The notes under the pieces are model-generated. The model did not search any database and was not told the origin of the DNA. It was given only the letters and a program-made list of their open reading frames with translations. This document shows, piece by piece, positions 22,001-28,891 of a stretch of DNA of 64,000 bases. The position numbers and the translations under genes are program-made. Source of the stretch: Tranzscheliella williamsii (Eukaryota; Basidiomycota; Ustilaginomycetes; Ustilaginales; Ustilaginaceae). Positions within the stretch are counted from its first letter, which is position 1. Every line of letters begins with the position of its first letter. Where the stretch lies: positions 1 through 64,000 of the forward strand of contig JALBYF010000007.1 in NCBI GenBank assembly GCA_023212725.1, in the 5' to 3' direction.

Positions 22001-22416
22001 CTACCTCTTCAACATCAGCGCAGCCGCAGCCCGAGACTGTGGCGCTGAACCGGCTCTACCAATTCTGGACGTATAAGGAAGCCTTCACCAAGAACATCGG
22101 CAAAGGGCTTGGCTTCGACTTCACCAGTGTCGAGTTCGACTTTGACGCCCCGACGATGCAGATCCGCGGCGAGCAGGAGACCAGCTACACGTTCACCGAT
22201 CTCCTGCTGCCGGGCACGGCGCGGGGCGGATCCGTGCCGCCGTCGCAGCTGGTCGTCTGCGAGGGCCCTTTTCCCTCTGCACAAGCACGGCGCCGGGCGC
22301 AGTTCCCGGCGCAGATCAGCGCCCAGGATGCGCAGACCCGCAGCCTGCTCACCATATGGACCATGCAAGAGCTGGTGGCGGCGGCCGCGTGCGTCACGCC
22401 CACAGACAGCCCCTAG
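19006..22416 (+). CDS. Indoleamine 2,3-dioxygenase fused to 4'-phosphopantetheinyl transferase
   Basis: One uninterrupted frame of 1136 codons. Residues ~180-720 are an IDO (heme enzyme opening the indole ring of tryptophan to N-formylkynurenine, first step to NAD). Motifs: HFFLTSLLIEARG, AGQSSLIHAIDVFL (~485-498), MPGHHRAFL (532), proximal heme His626 in LRDEHMKIAYLYI, GTGGTDLVSFL (~689). An acidic insert of about 50 residues separates MPGHHRAFL from LPAAYD. After a Ser/Ala/Pro linker, residues 813-1110 are a PPTase: IWAVDVSDW, FNISHD (His910), VGVDVM (Asp959) and FWTYKEAF (Glu1025), then GKGLGFDF. GVDVM with Met at the third acidic position matches the AASDHPPT/Lys5 subclass, which primes alpha-aminoadipate reductase in lysine synthesis. 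No Met lies between 673 and 870, so the second domain cannot start independently. Both domain calls are firm; physical fusion in the mature protein is inference. Confidence 0.9.
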   Translation: MSGSQMNNSMPAEAGPSQPRSRPSSYIAPTSSSPKKTFYPVWPETDEDAEYFEIPPDHFLAQQRGPQKAGPISASPLPLEARISADQAAAVGTRSTSVSSSASSSGVAHADGFSDAQPLSELATAILAGVPAAPTPSGYNTATLDRLVDAVPRPTGFSTINEQIPDTSTLAAADFDVDVRSGFLPPQPPVLRLDGAHEQIWETALDEAKRIPLMQGGGGVKITQQQRVEARRWRRSVREMPVLPLSEHLANDIRYARRGHLVLSFLAHFYIHSQPQKSAQTTAPSRRWLDVFSRKSAEEIQDEQDRLAELAGNYARRLPASIAVPWVQLSQKLDLPPILTYATTVLWNWAYIDPARGLELDNLRIVETFTATKSEEHFFLTSLLIEARGVEALELMRVSLDEAFVGDRVARRRIAGYLRRLSVVIKDITKLLHDVRTECDPRLFYWGIRPWFVGSDTVEHGEEPGWHFEGVDPEGVRRTFSGPSAGQSSLIHAIDVFLDVDHTRRKARPTRSSSNASRGADATFMERMQLYMPGHHRAFLTHLRNISFEDDEESDDGHSLAESRGSLSDTDTAASHANEEIDTADQERLQPIRGLALAARNEVHDEGLPAAYDIVLGALKVLRDEHMKIAYLYIIAQARGSPPDEYARLPKGFTGDVDSDRRIAAKPKPAVDMDATLDTNSQDNGGGAKGTGGTDLVSFLRDCRVNTIDTLITTKDAGKEASVTAKNAVISVTHNLVGALDNALDTGSSSRSTAAAAPPSSTGQSEPSSSPLGSPAGDTDAVVGHSLNLPDVRTAQADAHDLSSPASDSELQIWAVDVSDWEADSVDAFQELVLRLLPGLYSTDEREKVLRYHRQIDRTRSLAARLLPRMMLARHFGIGWDKARFGATREGRPYLEEPKLTPAVDFNISHDSNWVVMAFRLPQTEASAAAQPDPALQKLNGGASNAHLPSDAAVRVGVDVMSLALPPYEQSVRSFAETMDMALTRNETSWVLSPLPASATSSTSAQPQPETVALNRLYQFWTYKEAFTKNIGKGLGFDFTSVEFDFDAPTMQIRGEQETSYTFTDLLLPGTARGGSVPPSQLVVCEGPFPSAQARRRAQFPAQISAQDAQTRSLLTIWTMQELVAAAACVTPTDSP

Positions 22417-22577
22417 TTCCACATGACATAGCACGTAGATTGGCACATTGGCCGTCTAAATAGATTTGCGTTGTTGGTCCCGCTCCGTGCGTGTGTCGTG
22501 GCTGTTTGTGCGCCGGCACGGGGTGGATGCCGATGCGTAGGCACGCGGGGTATGTTTTGCTGTGCGGGTGGGGTGCG

Positions 22578-25376
22578 CTAGGAGACGAGGGTTTCGGCGA
22601 TGACGGGGAACTCGGCGAGGACGATGGGATCGTGGGGTGGGGGCTGGGGGTTGGGTGCGTCGGGGGTGTCGGTAGGGTGGGTAAGTTGCTGTGACCAGGC
22701 GAGGAGGAGGATGCGGACTGCGCCGAAGCGGAGGGTGGCGGGCTGGGGGCAGTTGGGTGCTTGTACGAGGTAGGAGAGGGCGAGGGGTGTGGTGGTGGGT
22801 GCGGGGGGGTGGGTCGGGGTGAGGGTGCGGGAGGGGGCGTGGTAGTGGGCGCTGAAGTGGAAGTGGACGGGGGGGAGGGGGACGAGGGAGGGGCCTGTGA
22901 AGTGGAGGGTGGAGGGTGGGGAGGGGAGGAAGGGGGCGGGGGGGTGTGTGGCGGGGGCGCGCGAGAGTGCCTGGGCGTGGGTCTCGGCGTGGCGTGCGTA
23001 GAGTGTGCGGACGCGCGCCCAGGGCAGGACGGGCGGCGGCAGCACTGGGGAGCCCGCCGCGTCAGGGTGGCGCGCACCCGGCTCGTGCGGCTTGGGCGGC
23101 ACCGCGGGCGGAACGTCATGCTGGTCGCGCCCGCCCCCGAGCCGCTCCGCCTCGGCGGAGACGACAGAGTCCAGCGAGCCCCTAGCCCCCCCTGCTGCCA
23201 CCGTCTGCGCGCTCCGCCGCAGCGACGCCGCCGAGAGACTCGTGTTGCGCACCAGGTTGCTCAGGTTCGCCTGCAGCCGCGTCCGCCCCCCCAGCAGACC
23301 CGCACCCGCACCCGCACCCATCGCCGGCGACTCGGGCTGCGGCGCCGCTGCTGCCGACGACAAGCTCGGCGTGCGCGTCGGCGTCGTCGACCCCGCCACC
23401 GGCTCTGCCAGCTCGGCCGTGTCGGCCTCGTCCGGCGGTCCTTCCACCGTGCAGTGCTGCACAGCTAGGTACAAGGTGCGTCGTACCGTCAGCGTCGCAC
23501 CTACCGGCTCGTCAGATGCGGGCGCCGTGCTCGCAAGCGTTGCAATCGACTGGGAAGAGACTGTCGCCGACACGCCCTGTGGCCGGAAGCGCGGCGAAGC
23601 AGAGGCGAGTTCCGAGAGCGGCCTATCGTCATCGTCGTCGTCGTCATTGTCGTCATTGCCCTGCGGCGTGGGCAAGACAACGCGATCGGCTTGTGTGCTG
23701 CCGGCTTGCGAAGGTGCAAGCGAGCTCCTCCGCGTGGCAGCCTGCGGGGCGGGCGGACTGGCCGCCGAAACGTCTGCTATCGACAGTTGTAGTGCCAGGC
23801 TTACCATCTGAGACGCCCCCGGCGCTAAATCGAGCCCTGCAAGCGCTTCGAGCGTGTGCGACTGCAGCGTCAGCCTGGTGGTGAGCTGTGGCGGCGGCGT
23901 AGAGATGCCCATTAGGTCGGAGGGGATCTGCTCGTCGGGCCCGGCCTGGCTAAGCGCGCCAACACCGTCCGTCAGCCGATGTGGCTCACGGCAAAGGACC
24001 GCGGGCACGAATACGCGGCGACGGACGAGCTGGCTGGTCTGCAAGCGGCCTGGTTCGCCTTTGGCCATCCTCCAGCGCACATCGAGATGGCCGAGCGGAT
24101 CGCCGCGGATCGCGTGTCCATCGGGCGATACGCCCAGGTCCATGCCAGCATCGGCCCTGTTGAGATCGTGCGCTTCTTGTGGCGTAAGTAGGAACAAGTA
24201 TTGCCGTACGTCGGCGTTGGCAAGCACCTGGTCAGCTCCCTGCCACATATCGCCGTCGCCACCTTCGGTCCGATTACAGTTGTCCACAGGAGGCTCGCCG
24301 CTGTCGCTGCCGCCTTCCTGCTTGCTGGCGCTTAACGATGGGCGGTCTGTGCTCTGCCATTGCCAGCCTGGGTGGCAGCGCATGCTAAGCCCATCCAGGA
24401 CGAGGGCGGTACCCGAAATGTTCTGCACCTGTACCTCCAGCGCCACCAGCTCACGCACCGCTAGGTCCGGGTGGAAGAGGGCGGCAGCGGTCCGCTGATT
24501 GTGCACTTTTGTGCGCACAGAGATGGGCGACCGGTCCACCGAGAACTTGTAAAACTTGCGAAAAGAGCGTTCCTGCCACACGGGCTCCTCTGTCGTTTCC
24601 GACGCAACGGCACACTTGTAACCGACCGTACAGACAAGCACATGTGCACCGAGGTCCTTGATGTCGTAGGACACGGTGGTCTCGAGCGCCGAGCCTGGCG
24701 ACAGCTCCCAGACCGGACTGCCCGTCCCGGCGTCCGTCCCGGTGGGAGACTCGAGGATGAGATGGGCGAGCTGATGCCAGCGGGGCTGCTGCTGGTCGGC
24801 AGAGGCCTCTGATCCGACCTGCATCTCGACTCGAAGGCTGGGTTCTCGAACGACCTGCGGCTGGCCATCTTCATTGCGGACGCAGAGGTAGGCACGGAAG
24901 GTTTCGCCGAGGTAGATCTGCCCAAACGAGTTGGGCAGAGTGAGCAAGCTAGAGATGTGGCCATCGCCGCTTTCGAACAGCGACGAAGCGGACGAGTGCT
25001 GTAGCGAGGAGCTGCTTAGTGGGTCTTGTCTGCATGCATCGTTGATACCCTTGGATACGGCGGCGAGGAGGCGTCCGTCATAGCTCGCCGGAGCAACATT
25101 GCTCGGCGCCTCAAAAAAGGGCGTCGGTTGCGTCGCTAATGACGGTGCAGAGATGCGCATTACCTTGAGGTTGAGCAGATGCGGCGCCGCCACTGCTACA
25201 CCCCTTGATGCAGTGCTAAGCTGCGCGGATGCTGACGCCTCATTGTGTTGCGCGGAAGCCGTGGACGGCTGCTGCGACAGTGGCGAGGGAGCCGCTCGGT
25301 ATGGTGCGATCGAATGTGTCGAATGTGTCGAGTCAGCCCGCGACAGCATTGGAGATGCTTGTACGGGCACCGACAT
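22578..25376 (-). CDS. TRAPPC13-like TRAPP complex subunit
   Basis: A 932-residue intronless protein with the TRAPPC13 (DUF974) signature. Residues 65-90 give LLNLKVMRISAPSL; 151-160 give FGQIYLGETF followed by FRAYLCVRNEDG. Then come WHQLAHLIL, VSYDIKDLGAHVLVCTVGY, RSFRKFYKFSV and the long beta-sandwich LEVQVQNISGTALVLDGLSM. TRAPPC13 belongs to the TRAPPIII-type complex that activates Rab1/Ypt1. It is absent from budding yeast but present in filamentous ascomycetes and animals. The protein is about twice the animal length because of Ser-rich N-terminal and Asp/Ser/Pro-rich central insertions. The last ~120 codons are extremely C-rich on the coding strand. It is convergent with the IDO-PPTase gene, 161 nt away. 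Confidence 0.85.
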   Translation of the reverse strand: MSVPVQASPMLSRADSTHSTHSIAPYRAAPSPLSQQPSTASAQHNEASASAQLSTASRGVAVAAPHLLNLKVMRISAPSLATQPTPFFEAPSNVAPASYDGRLLAAVSKGINDACRQDPLSSSSLQHSSASSLFESGDGHISSLLTLPNSFGQIYLGETFRAYLCVRNEDGQPQVVREPSLRVEMQVGSEASADQQQPRWHQLAHLILESPTGTDAGTGSPVWELSPGSALETTVSYDIKDLGAHVLVCTVGYKCAVASETTEEPVWQERSFRKFYKFSVDRSPISVRTKVHNQRTAAALFHPDLAVRELVALEVQVQNISGTALVLDGLSMRCHPGWQWQSTDRPSLSASKQEGGSDSGEPPVDNCNRTEGGDGDMWQGADQVLANADVRQYLFLLTPQEAHDLNRADAGMDLGVSPDGHAIRGDPLGHLDVRWRMAKGEPGRLQTSQLVRRRVFVPAVLCREPHRLTDGVGALSQAGPDEQIPSDLMGISTPPPQLTTRLTLQSHTLEALAGLDLAPGASQMVSLALQLSIADVSAASPPAPQAATRRSSLAPSQAGSTQADRVVLPTPQGNDDNDDDDDDDRPLSELASASPRFRPQGVSATVSSQSIATLASTAPASDEPVGATLTVRRTLYLAVQHCTVEGPPDEADTAELAEPVAGSTTPTRTPSLSSAAAAPQPESPAMGAGAGAGLLGGRTRLQANLSNLVRNTSLSAASLRRSAQTVAAGGARGSLDSVVSAEAERLGGGRDQHDVPPAVPPKPHEPGARHPDAAGSPVLPPPVLPWARVRTLYARHAETHAQALSRAPATHPPAPFLPSPPSTLHFTGPSLVPLPPVHFHFSAHYHAPSRTLTPTHPPAPTTTPLALSYLVQAPNCPQPATLRFGAVRILLLAWSQQLTHPTDTPDAPNPQPPPHDPIVLAEFPVIAETLVS

Positions 25377-25455
25377 ATTGACCTATACCCTTGATGCTGC
25401 ACGGCCGACAACGTAGATGGTAGCGATAGAGATCAACACCAGTGGAAAGAACACC

Positions 25456-25493
25456 ACCAACATCAAGCAACACCACCGACATCAAGCAACACC
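25456..25493. repeat. 19-nt direct duplication
   Basis: Two adjacent 19-nt copies beginning ACCAACATCAAGCAACACC and ACCGACATCAAGCAACACC differ at one position. They sit 80-120 nt upstream of the TRAPPC13-like ATG, so probably in its promoter or 5' UTR. Confidence 0.85.
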
Positions 25494-25666
25494 TTTGAAA
25501 CGATGTTAGATTAAGTCGGTCGAGAAGTCGCACTCACAAGCTTGTCAAGGTCCATCTCGTCGTGCCCACGCTACTTGGACTTAGCAATCATAGTACGTGC
25601 CACACCTTTACCACCTCTCGCAGCTCAGTCATAGAGCCTCGCATTGAGAGGAGCCTGCGATGGAGA

Positions 25667-25769
25667 TAGCACGAAGGTAGCACGAAGGCAGCACGAAGGT
25701 AGCAAGAAGGGTAGCAAGACGAAAGTAGCACGAAAGTAGCACAAAGGTAGCGCGAAGATAGCCCGAAGG
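25667..25769. repeat. Degenerate ~11-nt tandem array (TAGCACGAAGG)
   Basis: About nine imperfect copies of TAGCACGAAGG, varying by substitutions and 1-3-nt insertions. The array begins about 60 nt before (outside) the TRAPPC13 side and ends near the GH5 stop, so it probably lies in the GH5 3' UTR on the minus strand. Confidence 0.8.
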
Positions 25770-25831
25770 ACAGCGTAGATGGTACTGGTAGAAGTGTGGT
25801 ATTAGCGAACGGCTGTAGGTGATCGTCGGGC

Positions 25832-28513
25832 TTAAACTGCCGATGGCGACCGCTGATCAAGCAGAAAGGCGGTGAAGTGGTAGTCTACAGCGACGACGCC
25901 AATGACGGCGATGAGGAGGACGGTGGCGATGCTAACGACCTGTGACGCCGATAGCTGGCTCAGGTAGAGCTCGCCCTTTTCAGGCACCACTCGATCAAAG
26001 ATGCTGGGCACGTGCTGCCGCCTGAGCCGAATCTGGTCGAGCCCATAGGCGTCTGGATCTTCAATCTCGATCTTGAGCTTGTGAACCACGTTAGGGCGGA
26101 GATCGCGGTGTTTCACAAAGAGCGTCTGTAGCTCCGCATTGAAGCTGAACTCGCAGTCTGTCGAGGTGACGCTGAACTTCTGTCCCTTGTAGTGATATGA
26201 TGGCACGAAGATCTCTGTGGTCGTCGCCACAGCGCTGTCTGTCAGCTCTTCCGATACCGGCGCAGACGCGCGCACGTTCATCCATGCCACCTCGAAGTAG
26301 AGATTGTCCGGGTCAAAGAAGGAACTGACCAGCTTTCCGGCCACCTTGGCGGCATAGGGTCGTATAATGACATCCAGCACTCTACCTCCTGCGTACAGGG
26401 GATTCTCTTCGTGCGGCTTGTTCCGGTAGTCCTGTCGGATGGCCTTGGTCTTGTCTGAATCGGAGTAAAGATGATCGCCATTGGTGAAGCTGAAGTCTTC
26501 GAAGTTCCAACCATCGCCATAGCTTCCTCTGTTGTCCGGATTGTAGTTCCACAGTGTGAAGCCCAGCTTGTGGTCCTCCATGGCAGTGATCAAGGCATTG
26601 AGCAGCTGTCGCTGCTTGCTGTAGTCCCCAGTACGGTAGGCGTGCCGATGATTGATGTCGAAGGGAATACCCACTTCGCCTATGACGATGGGCACCTTTC
26701 CGAGCGACGCAAATGCGTACTTGACAAGCTGGCCCAGCTGGTGCGCATAGTTCTTTCTCAGACCGGCCTTGCCAAAATAGAGTGCCTTGGGCAGCAGCAT
26801 CCCGCGACTCAACCCCTGGACGTTGACCGACATGAACGAGTGGATCTTCCCAAACAGCACGTTAAGGTCGTAGAAGTGCGGCGCATAGACAAATCCGTCG
26901 GCGCCTTGGGGGCGCGGTGTATCGATCATGGTGCGCACGGCGTACTTCTGGGCCTGTGCTGCCGACCTGTACTCTTCTAGTGTCTCTTTGCCCAGCACGT
27001 CACCGGCCTCATCGCCAGCGACACTGGCGACACTGCCGACAGGTAGCCACGGAGGCATGAACTCGTTCGGAATCGGCTCGACAAACGTGAGCAGCTTCGA
27101 AGAACTAGCGCGTCCAACACGCTCAGTGAATCTGGCAAGGAAGGGCGCGTAACAGTCTCGATACCATTCCAGCCTGCGTCCTTCGTAGCCAGGCCTATGA
27201 TCCTTTTCAAAGTAGTCGTACTGCAGCACGACCGGGACATTTTTTGATGAATCCCATTCCCAGACACCGTGAGCTCTCCAAACACATGACCCCATCCCCA
27301 TCGAGGTCCTCGACGAAGTGTGCGTAGCCTCTGTGGTAGGCGACTTTGAAAGCCAACAGCTTCGGCCCTGAGGATCGAGGAGGGAGCGGTGGGATACTCG
27401 AGTGGGGAAGGGCCATGATTTGACGTAGAACTTGACCCGCTGCTTGTATCCGCTCCCGAGCGCGAGAGCCTCGATCAGAGATGGATAGTGGCCGATATGC
27501 AGGTCCGTGTCGTAGTTCCATGTGTGGAAGTCGTGTAGATTGACAAGGCCTCGGTGTGGCTCATTTACGGGTTCGAAACCGATGTAAGCCTCCAGCGGGG
27601 CGAGGCGATCCGCCAAGGCGCCAAAAGCTTCGATGTAGGCGGTTTGCAGGAATGTCTGGATACCGACATGCGGCGCTGCCCGCACATCCGCGCCTGTCTC
27701 TGTGTCCTCGTCCTCCCTGCGCTCAGCGTCTGCCGAACTTCCAGACGGGTGTATACGAAGCTTTGGCGCGAGCATGTCACCTGCCCAGAAGAGTGTTGCC
27801 ATAGTGCTGGCTGCCAGCTTCTGATATCCGGACGGCCACAAAAATGCGCCGCTTTCCTCCTTTTTTGCGGATTTGGGCATAACGGTAGCGAGCGTTTCCT
27901 GCTGTGCCTTTCGTTTCTCGTCTTGCGAGTGAACATAAGCGGCTCCTGTGTCGACAAAAGCTTCGATGTCCAGACCTGCTGTTTCGAACGTCCAAGCTGG
28001 AGCGCCTGACCCCCCGCTGAACCTGCTCCAGACATCCTGGTGTGCGCATACGAAGCACTTGAGACCGTATTTGGGCATGAGCTTGACGAGCTCGGCAAGG
28101 TAAGCGATATAATCCGTGTCGTAATGGTCGGTGCCGGGTCCTGCATGGGCAAGCGATTCCCAGGTGACGAGGAGGCGGATGAGAGGGAGCCCCCATGCCT
28201 GTAGCCGGGCGAAATGCGCGGGTGCCTCAGATAACGGAAAGGGACGCCCAACGAACGAAACACTCCGGTGCGACTCGTAGAACTGGTCGTGAAGATGCGA
28301 AAGGCCGTTGGGTGTGGTAGGCAGCTTCGACGAGCCAGCCACATTGACGCCACGAAGATGCAGCTCGCGCCCGTAGGCATCGAGGAACTGGCCATCTCTG
28401 ACAAAGATGCCCCCAGCTCCATTGCCGTCTCTTTCCTTCTTTGCATCATTGGCGCTACCTCGACCAAGCGCAGCTTGAGACAGATCATGGGCTGCAAACT
28501 CGCCCATCATCAT
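25832..28513 (-). CDS. GH5 steryl-beta-glucosidase / glucosylceramidase-like protein (EGCrP2/Egh1 type)
   Basis: An 893-residue glycoside hydrolase family 5 member of the subgroup that hydrolyses ergosteryl-glucoside or glucosylceramide inside fungal cells. The N-terminus has LDAYGRELHLRGVNVAGSSK, then WGLPLIRLLVTWESLAH. The acid/base Glu318 lies in IGFEPVNEPHRG, and the nucleophile Glu613 in IVIGEVGIPFD. A C-terminal hydrophobic helix at about 858-883 (SIATVLLIAVIGVVAVDYHF) suggests a tail anchor. There is no signal peptide, so the catalytic domain should be cytosolic. Residues ~388-408 read as Ser/Thr-rich sequence unlike the family, whereas another frame of the same DNA gives a plausible segment; see findings. 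The gene may therefore carry compensating indels or sequence errors. Family call is firm, substrate is inference. Confidence 0.85.
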   Translation of the reverse strand: MMMGEFAAHDLSQAALGRGSANDAKKERDGNGAGGIFVRDGQFLDAYGRELHLRGVNVAGSSKLPTTPNGLSHLHDQFYESHRSVSFVGRPFPLSEAPAHFARLQAWGLPLIRLLVTWESLAHAGPGTDHYDTDYIAYLAELVKLMPKYGLKCFVCAHQDVWSRFSGGSGAPAWTFETAGLDIEAFVDTGAAYVHSQDEKRKAQQETLATVMPKSAKKEESGAFLWPSGYQKLAASTMATLFWAGDMLAPKLRIHPSGSSADAERREDEDTETGADVRAAPHVGIQTFLQTAYIEAFGALADRLAPLEAYIGFEPVNEPHRGLVNLHDFHTWNYDTDLHIGHYPSLIEALALGSGYKQRVKFYVKSWPFPTRVSHRSLLDPQGRSCWLSKSPTTEATHTSSRTSMGMGSCVWRAHGVWEWDSSKNVPVVLQYDYFEKDHRPGYEGRRLEWYRDCYAPFLARFTERVGRASSSKLLTFVEPIPNEFMPPWLPVGSVASVAGDEAGDVLGKETLEEYRSAAQAQKYAVRTMIDTPRPQGADGFVYAPHFYDLNVLFGKIHSFMSVNVQGLSRGMLLPKALYFGKAGLRKNYAHQLGQLVKYAFASLGKVPIVIGEVGIPFDINHRHAYRTGDYSKQRQLLNALITAMEDHKLGFTLWNYNPDNRGSYGDGWNFEDFSFTNGDHLYSDSDKTKAIRQDYRNKPHEENPLYAGGRVLDVIIRPYAAKVAGKLVSSFFDPDNLYFEVAWMNVRASAPVSEELTDSAVATTTEIFVPSYHYKGQKFSVTSTDCEFSFNAELQTLFVKHRDLRPNVVHKLKIEIEDPDAYGLDQIRLRRQHVPSIFDRVVPEKGELYLSQLSASQVVSIATVLLIAVIGVVAVDYHFTAFLLDQRSPSAV

Positions 28514-28891
28514 GCTATCTTGCTACCGGCGATCCGAACAGCAGGTCGATGATGCTACAAAGCCGATCTCGAGCCAGCCGCGCTTATGTAGATGCGCTCC
28601 GGAGCGATACAAGGCAAGGCTGGCCGACGGGCTTCGCACGAAAGGGTAAATGTAGAGAAAGGTGACGGGGAGGGAATGTACAGGAAGCAGAAGAAGACGA
28701 AGAAAAAGGTGAAGGGAGAGGATTGGAAGAAGTGAAGAAGCGCATTTTGCTGCTGCTTCGTGCGCTGCGAACTAGGAACGTTACGACGCGGCGATATTCG
28801 GCAGATTCAGCCACGCTTGCTGCCATCTGAATGACCGCATAGACATCAAATCTTCGACGTTTCACCATATTGTTAGCTGCTGGCAGGGCGG
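28514..28891. other. Divergent promoter, GH5 and tocopherol-cyclase-like genes
   Basis: About 380 nt shared upstream DNA. It is purine-rich on the plus strand around 28650-28740 and contains no clear TATA box or gene. Confidence 0.4.

Larger units (their letters stand above)
25377..25831. other. Intergenic with two repeats, TRAPPC13 promoter / GH5 3' side
   Basis: About 455 nt between two minus-strand genes. It contains a 19-nt direct duplication at 25456-25493 near the TRAPPC13 start and a degenerate 11-nt array at 25667-25769 near the GH5 stop. No gene is evident. Confidence 0.45.

Noticed and set aside
25667..25769. Array considered as CRISPR
   Set aside because: Units of 11 nt without spacers, in a eukaryotic genome.
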